64,000 nt of DNA, from positions 128,468 through 192,467 of the forward strand of contig NZ_FRAC01000014.1 in the NCBI RefSeq assembly GCF_900142215.1. Direction: 5' to 3'. Below are positions 18,820 to 28,375 of this stretch, piece by piece. Numbering within the stretch: position 1 is the first letter of the stretch; each line of letters begins with the position of its first letter. The notes under the pieces are model-generated. The model saw only the letters and a program-made list of their open reading frames with translations. It searched no databases and was not told the origin of the DNA. This DNA comes from Anaerocolumna jejuensis DSM 15929 (lineage in GTDB: Bacteria > Bacillota > Clostridia > Lachnospirales > Lachnospiraceae). Position numbers and translations under genes: made by a program.

Positions 18820-20289
18820 TTAAGATTCTTCCTTCTCACCGTCCTCTCCGGTTCCCTTATTTTCCGGTAACTCCCCGGCCGTAAGCTCCTTTGACATTTC
18901 ATAGCTCAATCTGTCACCGGTCTGATAGGAACTGCCTTTTCTTTCCTTGTTTTTCTGGTAGAGCTTCATGAAGAAATAGGAGATACTATAAAAAGCTACA
19001 ACGGCAAGTCCTGCTATCAACCCTGTTCCCTGACCTTTGATAAAGGGCATACAGGCAATTGCAGCAATTAAACAAATGAGTACGAACAAAGAGGAATAAG
19101 GAAAGCCTTCAAGCCGCAATTTATCCTCCGGTTTTCCATACCTTTTACGAAAATGGATATGGGAGGCCATTATCATGGCATAGGTAAAAAGAGAGGAAAA
19201 ACCGCCGGCACTGATTAAGAACAGATACACCTGGGGCAGAAGCATGCCAACAAAAAGTCCAAGGAGCATGGCAGCACCGGAAAATAAGATGCCTTTGTAT
19301 GGAACCTCACTCTTTTCCTTTAAAAAGGTTGGTGCATGACCTTCATCTGCAAGAGAACGAATCATTCTTCCCAAACCAAACATAGCGGCCAGCATGGTAG
19401 AGAGTATGGCAGTGATTAATACAATATTTAATACCGTTCCCGCCCAGCCATAGCCAAAGCGGTTCAGGGCCGCTACCATAGGGCTTGTATCCTCATTAAT
19501 ATCACCGGTAGGAATCAGAAAGAGCAGCACTCCCACAGATATTATATAAAGGCCTAACAGCAGGACAACGATTTTTCGAATTGCCTTCGGTACGGTCACC
19601 CTTGGCTCCTTTGCTTCCGAAGCAGCCAGTCCTACCACTTCAAAGCCTGCATAGGCGAACATAATGATTAACATGCTTCCTGCCAATCCTCTGAACCCAT
19701 TTGCAAAGAACGGCTCGGAAAGAAAAGCCGGACGGTTGTATACGGCACCATTATGACCAACAGCACCTCTTATTGCCCCGATGATTAAAAGTCCTCCCAT
19801 TATAATAAAGGCAGCAATGGTAATTATCTTAACGGCAGCCAGACTGCTTTCCAGCTTGCTAAGCCTGCTGGCTCCCAGCAGGTTAATGAGGGTTACACCA
19901 ACAATAATGGAACTTCCCACTATGATAGTGGAAATACCGGGAAACCAGTTTTTTATTAAAATTGATATGGCTGTTGCTTCACTGGACATGGCAAAGATCA
20001 TACCTGTCCAGTAAACCCAGCCGGTAACAAAGCCCGCTCCCTGTCCATAGGCATCTGCCGCAAAGCCTTTAAAGGAGCCGACACCCGGATTATTCACTGT
20101 CATTTCGGAAAGGGCAAATAAAATGAAATAAACTAAAATTCCTCCCAATATATAAGAAAGGATAATGGATGGCCCGGCAGAATGGATGGCAACGGATGAA
20201 CCCAAAAAGAAGGAACCTCCAATTACTGAGCCTACCGCCATCATTGTCAGCTGCCAGGCTGATAATCCTTTTTCACGCTTTTCTCCCAT
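18820..20289 (-). CDS. APC-superfamily amino acid permease
   Basis: 489 aa integral membrane protein with 12 hydrophobic segments. The N-terminal MGEKREKGLSAWQLTMMAVG leads into the APC substrate motif GSVIGGSFFLGSS (TM1), followed by NPGVGSFKGFAADAYG and GWVYWTGMIFAMSSEATAI, typical of proton- or antiport-coupled amino acid transporters. The ATG at 20289 sits 5 bases after GGAGG; the in-frame ATG at 20301 lies before that site and is not used. Ends in a charged cytoplasmic tail. Amino acid not identified. Expressed divergently from the MATE gene. Confidence 0.88.
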   Translation of the reverse strand: MGEKREKGLSAWQLTMMAVGSVIGGSFFLGSSVAIHSAGPSIILSYILGGILVYFILFALSEMTVNNPGVGSFKGFAADAYGQGAGFVTGWVYWTGMIFAMSSEATAISILIKNWFPGISTIIVGSSIIVGVTLINLLGASRLSKLESSLAAVKIITIAAFIIMGGLLIIGAIRGAVGHNGAVYNRPAFLSEPFFANGFRGLAGSMLIIMFAYAGFEVVGLAASEAKEPRVTVPKAIRKIVVLLLGLYIISVGVLLFLIPTGDINEDTSPMVAALNRFGYGWAGTVLNIVLITAILSTMLAAMFGLGRMIRSLADEGHAPTFLKEKSEVPYKGILFSGAAMLLGLFVGMLLPQVYLFLISAGGFSSLFTYAMIMASHIHFRKRYGKPEDKLRLEGFPYSSLFVLICLIAAIACMPFIKGQGTGLIAGLAVVAFYSISYFFMKLYQKNKERKGSSYQTGDRLSYEMSKELTAGELPENKGTGEDGEKEES

Positions 20290-20426
20290 ACATACCTCCA
20301 TGCATAAAATTAAACAGTATTTCTAATATAGTATCTCTCATAATATTTAATAGATGCATGGACGTATTTTCCTTTTTAATTCAAGTTTTGGTATGAATGG
20401 CAAACGGTAGTTTTTCAAAATGGGAC

Positions 20427-20640
20427 GGCAATTTGTATAAAATAATAAGCAGAAAGGCTTCGATTCCAATGTATAAGAAGTCCTAATTCTCTGAAGCTTT
20501 TGTGCTGGACATATCATCAAACTGATAACTCGCTGAGCTCAGACAATCTGTTTGATGATATAGCACAAAAGCTTCAGAGAAAAGGACTTCTAATACATTT
20601 CCATAGGCACATTTCTGCTTATTATTTTATGCAAATTGCC
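20427..20640. repeat. Long near-palindromic element (copy 1)
   Basis: Two arms of about 92-96 bases (20427-20522 and 20550-20640) match as inverted repeats at roughly 85% by eye, for example GGCAATTTGTATAAAATAAT against GGCAATTTGCATAAAATAAT and CTCTGAAGCTTTTGTGCT in both. The 27-base loop holds ACTCGCTGAGCTCAGACA. It would fold into one very long RNA or cruciform hairpin. A second element of the same build is at 51570-51804. It codes for nothing that I can see. Confidence 0.8.
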
Positions 20641-20662
20641 TGGTTATTGAAATTGCTTTGAA

Positions 20663-20715
20663 GGGCAAGTTGAAGGTGCATTGCAGGGCAAATTGTTGGT
20701 GTATTGCGGGCAAAT
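20663..20715 (+). repeat. Short direct repeats upstream of the MATE gene
   Basis: Three imperfect copies of a unit containing GGGCAAATTG and ATTGC, starting at 20663, 20686 and 20708 (period 22-23 bp), lie 90-140 bases before the MATE start. They could be regulator half-sites in helical phase, or replication slippage. Confidence 0.4.
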
Positions 20716-20806
20716 CAGCTTTCTATTTTCTTTTAACTATGCTACAATGGAAAAATATTTAATTTGACAGATAAAAGATATTATAACGGATTGCATCAAT
20801 TTCAAG

Positions 20807-22234
20807 ATGGCAGTGATAACAGAAAGAAGAATTGTATTGAAAAATTTTACTAACAGCAGAAAAAAAGAGCTAAAGCAAAATGATTTTACGAAGGGAAGTG
20901 TGGTAGAGAATATTTTAAGGCTTGCCCTTCCAATGACTCTCGCACAACTTATTAATGTCCTATATAGTGTAATAGACAGGATATATATTGGACTTATCCC
21001 AAGAAATGCTACTCTCTCTATGACCGGTATCGGCCTTACCCTTCCCATTACTACTATTATCATTGCTTTTGCCAATCTTTTTGGCATGGGAGGTGCGCCT
21101 CTTTGTTCCATTGCCAGGGGAAGGGGTGAGAAGGAGGAGGCAGAAAAAATTATGGGCAATTCCTTTGCCTTGCTTCTATTATTTTCTGTTATTCTTACCA
21201 TTCTGGGTTTTCTTCTGAAGAAGCCACTTTTATACCTTTTTGGAGCAAGTGATGATACCTTTCCCTATGCAAATGCTTTTATCAGTGTTTATCTTTTAGG
21301 AAATCTTTTTGTTATGGTGAGCCTTGGCATGAACAGCTTTATTAATTCTCAGGGCTTTTCCGGCATCGGTATGGCTACTGTCCTGCTCGGTGCTATTGCC
21401 AATATCATCCTTGATCCTATCTTTATCTTTGTATTCCATATGGGTGTTACCGGTGCGGCTCTTTCCTCGGTTATCTCACAGTTTCTTTCCGCCTTTTGGG
21501 TATTTCACTTTCTGACCGGCAAAAAAGCCCTGATTCGGCTAAAGGCCTGTAATATACGCTTGCAGCCTGCTATTGTCAGGAAGATATCCGCCCTTGGCCT
21601 CTCCGGGTTTATGATGGCTATTACCAACAGTATTGTCCAGATTGTCTGCAATAAAAGCCTCCTTTTTTATGGAGGGGATTTGTATGTGGGCGTTATGACC
21701 GTTTTAAATTCCATCCGTGAAATAATTTCCATGCCCGTGTCTGGCTTAACCAACGGCTCCCAGCCGGTGATAGGTTATAATTACGGAGCCGGTGCTTATA
21801 AAAGAGTCAGAAAAGCAATTAAATTCATGTCCGTGACCTGTATTGCCTACACGCTGGCTGCCTGGGGGCTACTGCATCTGTTTCCCCATTTCTTTATCCG
21901 GATTTTTAACCATAATCCTGCTTTAATCAAGGCTGCCATGCCTGCCGTAAGGATTTACTTTTTCGGCTTTTTTATGATGTCCCTGCAATTTGCCGGTCAG
22001 GCTGTTTTCGTGGCTTTGGGCAAAGCCAAATACGCAGTGTTCTTCTCTATCTTAAGAAAAATTGTGATTGTAGTCCCTCTGACCCTTTTACTGCCCCATT
22101 TCTTCCGCTCCGGCACTACCGGAGTATTCCTAGCGGAGCCTGTTTCCAACTTTATCGGCGGAAGCGCCTGTTTTCTGACCATGTTAAGTGTAGTGTTAAA
22201 GGAATTAAAGCTGAAAGAAAAAAATTGTACATAA
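20807..22234 (+). CDS. MATE-family efflux transporter
   Basis: 475 aa, 12 predicted membrane segments in two six-helix halves. Typical MATE N-terminal KGSVVENILRLALPMTLAQLI and the conserved NIILDPIFIF in the first half, then PVIGYNYGAG in the second. Exports cationic drugs or metabolites with a Na+ or H+ gradient. The first ATG has no clear RBS; a start a few codons downstream is possible. Followed by a strong terminator. Confidence 0.93.
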   Translation: MAVITERRIVLKNFTNSRKKELKQNDFTKGSVVENILRLALPMTLAQLINVLYSVIDRIYIGLIPRNATLSMTGIGLTLPITTIIIAFANLFGMGGAPLCSIARGRGEKEEAEKIMGNSFALLLLFSVILTILGFLLKKPLLYLFGASDDTFPYANAFISVYLLGNLFVMVSLGMNSFINSQGFSGIGMATVLLGAIANIILDPIFIFVFHMGVTGAALSSVISQFLSAFWVFHFLTGKKALIRLKACNIRLQPAIVRKISALGLSGFMMAITNSIVQIVCNKSLLFYGGDLYVGVMTVLNSIREIISMPVSGLTNGSQPVIGYNYGAGAYKRVRKAIKFMSVTCIAYTLAAWGLLHLFPHFFIRIFNHNPALIKAAMPAVRIYFFGFFMMSLQFAGQAVFVALGKAKYAVFFSILRKIVIVVPLTLLLPHFFRSGTTGVFLAEPVSNFIGGSACFLTMLSVVLKELKLKEKNCT

Positions 22235-22239
22235 TAGAT

Positions 22240-22276
22240 CAGGGCAGGATGCCAAAAGGTCTCCTGCCCTGTTTAT
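22240..22276 (+). terminator. Terminator after the MATE gene
   Basis: CAGGGCAGGA (22240-22249) pairs with TCCTGCCCTG (22262-22271), followed by TTTATG. Confidence 0.75.
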
Positions 22277-22330
22277 GATAAGTTACCATATAATGCAATA
22301 GAAGCGTATAGTTTAAACAATCAGCAATGC

Positions 22331-23497
22331 TTAGCCTTCACTGACAGCCCGGGCACTTTTTTCGGATAAAATGACCATCATACAGAGAAACAGGAGCAAA
22401 GCTGCCGGGTAGAGCAAAAAGGTCGTTGCATTGGCAATGGTACCAAAAAGCGGCGGCATAAAGGTGGAACCGATATAGGCACAGGCCATCTGCATTCCCA
22501 TTAAGGATTGTGAAATTGCCTTGCCAAAGCGCCTGGGTGTCTCATGTATCATGCTGGGATAGATGGGCGCACAGCCAATGCCTGTGAAAAGAAGCCCTGC
22601 CTGTAAACTAATTCCGCCTCCGGGCAGAAACAATAATAAAATACCGAATAATATAATCCCTTCTCCTATCCGTATCATGGTACGGTTATCAAGCTTCATG
22701 GTAAGGAAGCCTGCCAGGAATCTTCCGATGGTAATGCCAAGGTAAAAAAGCGAGACCCATTTTGCGGCCGTTTCTGCCGTAATACCCTTAGAAAATACAA
22801 GGAAGCTGCTGCCCCAAAGTCCTGCTGTGGCTTCAAAGGCACAATAACAAAAGAAAGCAAACAGGGCGGAAAGTACCCCCTTTTTCTTTAATAACTCACC
22901 GCGGCTTAAGTCAGTGGAAATTTCCTCCTTGCTGTTTTCTGCTTCCTGCTTCACCTTTGTCCATAAGGGCAGGGAGAGAAATAGAATAACGGACAGGCCT
23001 AGCTGAACTATTCCGATGGTGCGGTAACCCATATCCCATCTGCCGCCCTGCTTCAGAAAATGAGCCATAATTACAGGTCCTGCCGTGGCTCCCACTCCCC
23101 AGAAGCAGTGGAGCCAGCTCATATGTCTGGCTTCATAGTGAAGAGCGACAAAGTTATTCAGGGCCGCATCCACAGAGCCTGCTCCAAGCCCTAAAGGCAC
23201 TGCAAGGAGACAGAGCCAAAGGAAATTATCCGAATAGGCAAAGCCCAGGAGGGCAGCTGCCGTCATAATAACACTGATAGCTGTAACAAGCCCGGTTCCA
23301 AGCTTCTTTATAATGGTAGAGCTAAAATAGCTGGAAACAATGGTTCCTCCGGAAACAATCATCGTTATGATTCCGGCATAGGCAACCGGTACATGAAACA
23401 TTGGCTGAATGGCCGGCCAGGCAGACCCAAGGAGGGAATCCGGCAGCCCCAGACTGATAAAAGCAAGATAAATAATGATTAATAATAGTAATGTCAT
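22331..23497 (-). CDS. Major facilitator superfamily transporter
   Basis: 388 aa, 12 hydrophobic segments. Begins MTLLLLIIIYLAFISLGLPD with the pattern of the FucP/YfkF-like MFS group (SLLGSAWPAIQPMF). The ATG at 23497 with AAGAGG at good spacing is preferred; the upstream ATG (23545) would overlap the ROK gene. Directly downstream of a ROK regulator on the same strand and likely controlled by it, suggesting a sugar or sugar-acid importer/exporter. Substrate unknown. Confidence 0.88.
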   Translation of the reverse strand: MTLLLLIIIYLAFISLGLPDSLLGSAWPAIQPMFHVPVAYAGIITMIVSGGTIVSSYFSSTIIKKLGTGLVTAISVIMTAAALLGFAYSDNFLWLCLLAVPLGLGAGSVDAALNNFVALHYEARHMSWLHCFWGVGATAGPVIMAHFLKQGGRWDMGYRTIGIVQLGLSVILFLSLPLWTKVKQEAENSKEEISTDLSRGELLKKKGVLSALFAFFCYCAFEATAGLWGSSFLVFSKGITAETAAKWVSLFYLGITIGRFLAGFLTMKLDNRTMIRIGEGIILFGILLLFLPGGGISLQAGLLFTGIGCAPIYPSMIHETPRRFGKAISQSLMGMQMACAYIGSTFMPPLFGTIANATTFLLYPAALLLFLCMMVILSEKSARAVSEG

Positions 23498-23541
23498 CTG
23501 AACCTCTTTCTTGAATCTCAAATCATTAATTGGCACAATAT

Positions 23542-24561
23542 TCATTGGCCCTTTCTTGATAGAATATATTTGTTACCGGATTGTTCCAGTAAAAACCGTA
23601 TCATTCCCTGTTCATAATCCTCTTCGAAGCTATCCGATACCACCACATAGGCATCAAATTCACCCCTTAACAGGTTATTTGCATACTCTTTAATGCTTAT
23701 GGCATCTCCTTCTTTGAAAAAGTCCCCATAGAGGACGAACTGCTCCGGCGCAATGATACAGGAAAAAGCTGCTACCAGTTTACCGAGGCTCTCTGCAACC
23801 ACTTCCCTGTTGGTATAATCAAGCTGCCTCCATTCAATTCCAATGGGAAGATTTCCAATCTCTCCGGCAAAGCTCTTATATCCGGTATAGACCTCACCGT
23901 TAAGGACCAGTCCGGCACCGGGATTATAAAGCCTTGGGAAATAAATCCCCGCTATATTTTTCATACCGCCAATCGCTTTATAATGAAAATAGCCATTTAC
24001 GGCTCCATTAATGTCATTTACAAAGATAACCGGTATGTTGTATTTGCTCTTGTAATACGCCATAAATTCCTCACCTATCAGGCTGCTGTAATCATTCAGC
24101 GTTACAATCCCATCTTCCTCTTCCCCCGGAAGGCCGAACCCAAGGATGGAAACGGAGGACACTTTTTGTAATCCCCTGTCTATCATTTCTCCAAAGCTTT
24201 CTACCACAATATCCGCCATAAAGGTCTCTTCCCGGTAAACAATTTCACCTGCCAGGTTTACAACTGCCAAATGGATGCAGTTCTTATTCTCCTTTTGATG
24301 GCCATATACTACAATTCCATGACTGTAATTAACATTGTAGCAATACTGCATGGAAGGGCGCCCTCCGTTGGATGGAACCATCTCTCCTTCAAAAGCCTCT
24401 CCCTCCTTTATCATATCAGCCAAAAGGGAATTGACCGTCACTACGCTCAGACCGGTCTTAAAGGAAAGCTCCTGCTTGGTGGCCTGCCGCAATAGCTTTA
24501 AGCTCTCCCGCACCAGATTTTTATTGACCTCTTTCATGAGAAGGGTATTTCCGCTTAACAT
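23542..24561 (-). CDS. ROK-family transcriptional regulator
   Basis: 339 aa. An N-terminal winged HTH (TKQELSFKTGLSVVTVNSLL, 28-47) precedes an ASKHA sugar-kinase-like domain with FGLPGEEEDGIVTL and an EIGNLPIG segment. The usual ExGHxxV zinc/sugar motif is not intact, so it is probably a non-catalytic sensor. SD GGAGGTG precedes ATG 24561. It abuts the MFS gene and is likely its repressor. Confidence 0.85.
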   Translation of the reverse strand: MLSGNTLLMKEVNKNLVRESLKLLRQATKQELSFKTGLSVVTVNSLLADMIKEGEAFEGEMVPSNGGRPSMQYCYNVNYSHGIVVYGHQKENKNCIHLAVVNLAGEIVYREETFMADIVVESFGEMIDRGLQKVSSVSILGFGLPGEEEDGIVTLNDYSSLIGEEFMAYYKSKYNIPVIFVNDINGAVNGYFHYKAIGGMKNIAGIYFPRLYNPGAGLVLNGEVYTGYKSFAGEIGNLPIGIEWRQLDYTNREVVAESLGKLVAAFSCIIAPEQFVLYGDFFKEGDAISIKEYANNLLRGEFDAYVVVSDSFEEDYEQGMIRFLLEQSGNKYILSRKGQ

Positions 24562-24787
24562 CCTTTCACCTCCTGCCAGACATTCCTGTTGTATGCTTCT
24601 ATTGGCTATATTCCAGCTTTTAATATCGAAAGCTATGGAATTTCTTTTCCTTCCTCCTGTGTATAAAATATTCTTGTAGCATCATTAAAAAATACCTTTT
24701 TAAAAGTTCTTTAATAAGTAATTTCAGTATAATAAGTTTTGATGTAAATGTCAATCGGTAAAAGAAAAATTTATCTGCTAAACCGGC

Positions 24788-24814
24788 AACCATTTGCTGC
24801 CTTATCATATATTA
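24788..24814 (+). promoter_or_regulatory. Sigma-K-like promoter of the split subtilase
   Basis: AAC at 24788-24790, then 15 bases, then CATATATTA (24806-24814), a match to the sigma-K -10 consensus CATANNNTA, 29 bases before the ATG. Sporulation promoter calls by eye are tentative. The remainder of the 24562-24842 gap shows nothing else. Confidence 0.45.
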
Positions 24815-24842
24815 AAATAACTAATATAAGCAGGTTCAAGCT

Positions 24843-25484
24843 ATGGCAAATAGCGGAAAAGCAGATAATCAATTGAATCTGGCTCTGGATGTTCCGGAAG
24901 ATGTAAGGGCTAAAACCCTCGACTTAAATATCGGCTTCATACCTGAGGTTAAAATATGGGAGCTGATTGTAAAATACAGCGGTGATCTCTCCCGTGTTGC
25001 CAGCGATTTAGGCGCTACCGTAGTTCCACTCCAGAATGAATATGCAATTATTACCCTCCGTCAGGATCTCATTCCCCAACTTACCGCTTATCAGGAAATC
25101 GAATTCATTGAAAAACCGAAGCGCCTCTTCTATTCCGTAAACCAGGGAAGGAGTGTTTCCTGTATTAATCCTTTGCAGACGTCCCAATATAATCTGTTCG
25201 GCAATGGTGTCATTGTTGCGGTCATTGATTCCGGGATTGATTATGCCCATCCGGATTTTCGTAATCCGGACGGAACCACACGGATTATTGAACTGTGGGA
25301 TCAGACAATTGAAGGGAAACCGCCGGAAGGCTATGCCATCGGCACCCTCTATACCAGAGAGCAGATAAACGAAGCCTTAAATGCTCCCACCCAGCCGGAG
25401 CGCCTGGCCATTGTACCAAGTGTTGATTTATCCGGTCATGGAACCCATGTGAAGTGTTTGAATCCGAAAAAAATAAAAGAATAA
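24843..25484 (+). CDS. Csp-type subtilase, N-terminal part (interrupted gene)
   Basis: The first 203 codons encode the front of an S8 (subtilisin) protease of the clostridial Csp germination-protease type. The prodomain is about residues 1-98, the catalytic Asp is D129 (VIDSGID), and the catalytic His is H199 (SGHGTH). The frame then runs out in 11 unrelated codons (KCLNPKKIKE) because a 5.35 kb element interrupts it after H202. No catalytic Ser is present, so this fragment alone cannot be active. The C-terminal part is 5.3 kb away in the same phase. In clostridia, Csp proteases process the cortex hydrolase SleC at germination; whether this one does is inferred. Confidence 0.85.
   Translation: MANSGKADNQLNLALDVPEDVRAKTLDLNIGFIPEVKIWELIVKYSGDLSRVASDLGATVVPLQNEYAIITLRQDLIPQLTAYQEIEFIEKPKRLFYSVNQGRSVSCINPLQTSQYNLFGNGVIVAVIDSGIDYAHPDFRNPDGTTRIIELWDQTIEGKPPEGYAIGTLYTREQINEALNAPTQPERLAIVPSVDLSGHGTHVKCLNPKKIKE
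25425..25470 (+). other. attL: left junction of the element
   Basis: The subtilase sequence ends GGAACC, then the shared CATGT (25446-25450), then element sequence GAAGTGTTTGAATCCGAA. The same CATGT occurs in the same codon phase at the other end (30793-30797). Read with the right end, the element arm forms an imperfect inverted repeat. Confidence 0.7.
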
Positions 25485-25525
25485 TCAAAAATGGGAACAA
25501 GAAATTAAATATGGGAACTGACAAT

Positions 25526-27142
25526 TCAGAATCTCCAATGTATAATGATTTCCTGGTTCTTCTCACTGTTCTTTTCGCCAACCTCAATATACTCCACAAA
25601 TTCGTTGATCAGCTCATGATCCAGCTTTTCAAAATCCACGGCCCCAGGGATTAAGTCATCCCAATTCTCGTGTTTCTTTTTTAGAGCCAGTGCCTGGATT
25701 TCAGCTTCCAGTTTTTTCACCCTTTCATACAGGCCTTCTGCCATCTGGGTAAGGTTTCCCTTTAAATCCATATATTCCTCTTCGGATAGAACCCGGTTCG
25801 CCCTGTCGATATATAACATGGAAATTGCCTTCCGGGTTCTCTTCAGCTCCTCCTCTGCCTTTAAAAGGCCGGACTGCTTTTGTTTCAATAACCTATTGTC
25901 CTCCCTGTCAAATATAAGGCCTTCCTCCGGCTGGCACTGCTGTACATGATGCTTTATCATATCCCTGATTTTAGCTTCCAGTAATTCCATCAGCTTATTA
26001 TAATTTATGGAATGGGGAGAACACTGCTCCTTCCTGCTTCTTTTATACAGCTGGCAATACAGGGTTACGTACTTCTTATCACCATTGCACCTGACTAAGG
26101 TACTGCCGCAGTCCCTGCATTTTATCTTTCCGGCAAGAAGATTGACCTGCTTCCCGCCCCCTTGCTCCACAGAAGCTGCATACCGTCTGCCCTTTCTCAG
26201 CTCTTGCACAAGCCCGAAGGTATCCCTGTCTATAATCGGTTCCTGACAGTCCGGTACGATAATCCATTCAGGCTCCGGAACAGCTTCCATTTTCCTGCTC
26301 TTATAGCTTACCTTTCTTTGCTTGCCCTGCACCATGTCTCCCGTGTACATCCGGTTACTGAGGATTTTCTGTATCGTTGAAGTTCCCCAGATATTTTTCC
26401 TGGCATAATCATTTTCCTTAAAGGAATGCTGATAGGCAAACCCCTGATTTTTCTTGTAAACACTGGGTGTTGGAATTCCCTCTTCATATAATTTATCACA
26501 AATCTGCCGGTTACCCAGGCCCTGTACGGCATAGCGGAAAATCTTCCTGACCACAGGAGCAGCTTCTTCATCTATTATCAGCTTATGATTGTCCTCCGGG
26601 GATTTTTTATAGCCATAAGCAGCATAGGAGCCGAGAAACTGGCCTTTTTCCATCTTGCTGCGGAACACGCTGCGGATATTTTCCGAAAGGTCTTCACAGT
26701 ACCATTCATTTATCAATCCATTAATCTGCCTGGCCTTTTTATTTCCCTTTACATCGGTATCCACATTGTCGACAACTCCAATAAACCGGATACCAATGGC
26801 AGGAAAGAGCCCGTGTATGTACTTCTCAACCAGCTCCATATCTCTGGTAAATCTGGACTGTGTCTTGCATATGATTATCTGGAAGCAGCCCTTACCGGCA
26901 TCCGCCAGCAATCTGTTAAAATCAGGCCGGTCACTGTCAAGCCCCGAATAATCATCATCGGAATAAATATCATATACCGCAAATTGATGTGCTATTGCAT
27001 AGTCAATCAGAATCAATTTCTGATTCTGAATACTTGCACTGTCATCTCCCTGATTAATCTTATCCTGGTCTTCCTTGGACAGTCTGCAATATATTGCTGC
27101 TTTTTCCACCTTTACATCTCCCCTGAATTCCTGGATTAACAT
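25526..27142 (-). CDS. Large serine recombinase (site-specific)
   Basis: 538 aa. N-terminal resolvase domain (about 10-150) with the nucleophile Ser in AAIYCRLSKEDQD and the Arg-bearing CKTQSRFTRDME; a recombinase domain (about 165-290, QICDKLYEEGIPTPSVYKKN, TIQKILSNRMYTGDMV); a zinc ribbon (CRDCGSTLVRCNG about 335 and CQLYKRSRKEQC); and a C-terminal coiled coil (about 395-480). This is the SpoIVCA/phage-integrase type, which joins attP to attB through a 2-bp crossover. ATG 27142 has GGAG 9 bases upstream; a GTG 10 codons in is an alternative. Its 3' end is 76 bp from attL. It probably catalyses element excision. Confidence 0.94.
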   Translation of the reverse strand: MLIQEFRGDVKVEKAAIYCRLSKEDQDKINQGDDSASIQNQKLILIDYAIAHQFAVYDIYSDDDYSGLDSDRPDFNRLLADAGKGCFQIIICKTQSRFTRDMELVEKYIHGLFPAIGIRFIGVVDNVDTDVKGNKKARQINGLINEWYCEDLSENIRSVFRSKMEKGQFLGSYAAYGYKKSPEDNHKLIIDEEAAPVVRKIFRYAVQGLGNRQICDKLYEEGIPTPSVYKKNQGFAYQHSFKENDYARKNIWGTSTIQKILSNRMYTGDMVQGKQRKVSYKSRKMEAVPEPEWIIVPDCQEPIIDRDTFGLVQELRKGRRYAASVEQGGGKQVNLLAGKIKCRDCGSTLVRCNGDKKYVTLYCQLYKRSRKEQCSPHSINYNKLMELLEAKIRDMIKHHVQQCQPEEGLIFDREDNRLLKQKQSGLLKAEEELKRTRKAISMLYIDRANRVLSEEEYMDLKGNLTQMAEGLYERVKKLEAEIQALALKKKHENWDDLIPGAVDFEKLDHELINEFVEYIEVGEKNSEKNQEIIIHWRF

Positions 27143-27185
27143 TTTTCCAACTCCTGCTTTAAAGCCTTCATACTTCCTATCATAT

Positions 27186-27214
27186 GGTGTATGTGCAAAT
27201 GCTTATGATATAAG
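27186..27214 (-). promoter_or_regulatory. Sigma-E-like promoter of the recombinase
   Basis: On the reverse strand CTTATATC is followed, 14 bases from ATAT, by CATACACC, close to the mother-cell sigma-E pattern (ATA-type -35 and CATACA -10). Just downstream CATATGATA also fits CATANNNTA. The 27143-27643 gap otherwise holds no gene that I can support. Confidence 0.4.
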
Positions 27215-27582
27215 CAGAATCTCCATTCGTATCAAGCCTGTTTACTCTGCTGTCTGCTTTTAAGAAGCCTTATAAGAATCCGGGTTATTGCCTTATTTCT
27301 CTCTTCCTGGGATTTTATCCTGTATACATCCTTTACGACAAACATTTAGCTGTTCCCTCTCACATAGGGTTTCATCAGTAAAATATATTTTACTGCAATT
27401 CGTCCTATTCGTATTACCGAATGGCTGTTTCATCCTTAATTCCCCGATGGTGATATACTGCAGGCGGCTTTAGCAAGCACCTGCTGTAAACCGCGTGTCA
27501 GGAGTAATAAGGATTCTCCAGCTTCCTCTGTAGTTTTATCAGAATCTGCCCTATTTTTATTTATATTTTGCGTAGTTTTTGT

Positions 27583-27610
27583 AACATATTTCGACAATTT
27601 TCATAATATA
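27583..27610 (+). promoter_or_regulatory. Sigma-K-like promoter of the Cys-rich gene
   Basis: AAC at 27583-27585, then 16 bases, then CATAATATA (27602-27610), matching AC-N16-CATANNNTA. It lies 34 bases before the ATG at 27644. Confidence 0.55.
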
Positions 27611-27643
27611 CATTGTAAGTAAAAATTAAGGAGGATTTATTAT

Positions 27644-28003
27644 ATGGATAATATTATTGCACCAACCAACCCTGTAGGAGAAGTTATTCCTTGTGAGAAC
27701 ACCTGCCCCACCACCGCTTTTCAGTTGGCAGATGTTTGTGTTCCCGTTACAGTAATTCCCTTTGCACATGCTGGAACTCCTAAAACCATCTGTTGTGGCG
27801 ATGCTCGTGTAACTCCCGGAAAAGATGAATGCTGCGGCCGTCCTAACGGAACCTGCACCTTTACACTCAGCCAGAAGATTTGTGTGGAAATACCTGTTGT
27901 TTTCGGCGCAAAAGCTATCGTAGGCGGTACTTCTGTAGAATGTGAAAAAGTTTCAACAAAAAATATCTGCAAAGATAATTGCAAAAAAGAATGGGAAGAT
28001 TAA
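27644..28003 (+). CDS. Cysteine-rich small protein, likely spore-coat-associated
   Basis: 119 aa with 12 Cys (PCENTCP, TICCGD, DECCGR, CTFTL, KICVEI, NICKDNCKK). AAGGAGG is well placed before the ATG. Beta-rich segments (FQLADVCVPVTVIPF, QKICVEIPVVFGAKAI) recall small clostridial spore-surface proteins, but I cannot name a family. The sigma-K-like promoter and location beside a CotA gene in the sporulation-type element suggest mother-cell expression and cross-linking into the coat. No signal peptide or membrane segment. Confidence 0.6.
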   Translation: MDNIIAPTNPVGEVIPCENTCPTTAFQLADVCVPVTVIPFAHAGTPKTICCGDARVTPGKDECCGRPNGTCTFTLSQKICVEIPVVFGAKAIVGGTSVECEKVSTKNICKDNCKKEWED

Positions 28004-28094
28004 TTTCCATTAAAAGTTTATATATGGGATTGGACGTAGATTTATACTGCTGCTAATATATGGATCTGCGAAACGAAATCTGCAAATTAATACC

Positions 28095-28142
28095 TTCCAG
28101 GCTTTCTATGATACTTAAAATCATAGAAAGCCTGGAATTTTT
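28095..28142 (+). terminator. Terminator after the Cys-rich gene
   Basis: An 18-bp perfect stem (TTCCAGGCTTTCTATGAT with its complement at 28120-28137) is followed by TTTTTG. A second hairpin, TCAAGGGCAGA/TCTGCCCTTGA at 28263-28300, lies after the cotA stop and may help end that gene. No gene is seen in 28004-28375. Confidence 0.85.
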
Positions 28143-28375
28143 GCCTTAGCAGAACTCCTTGCTATCAACTCAGGATGATTGACGGTCAATAGGAATAGAC
28201 CAGCTTTTATTATGTACTGCCAAAGTATCTTGAAAACAACTGTTCTGACGTCTATTTTGCAGTCAAGGGCAGAATCCATAAAAGCCGGCTCTGCCCTTGA
28301 TTACTTCCCTTATATTTTACATCGTGTGATTTACAGAACTTAAAAGGCTTTCTGCCTTTTTATTTTTGAGCTTCT

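Noticed and set aside
20427..20640. CRISPR or terminator as an explanation of the long inverted repeat
   Set aside because: There are only two inverted arms, not direct spaced repeats, and the stem is far longer than any terminator.
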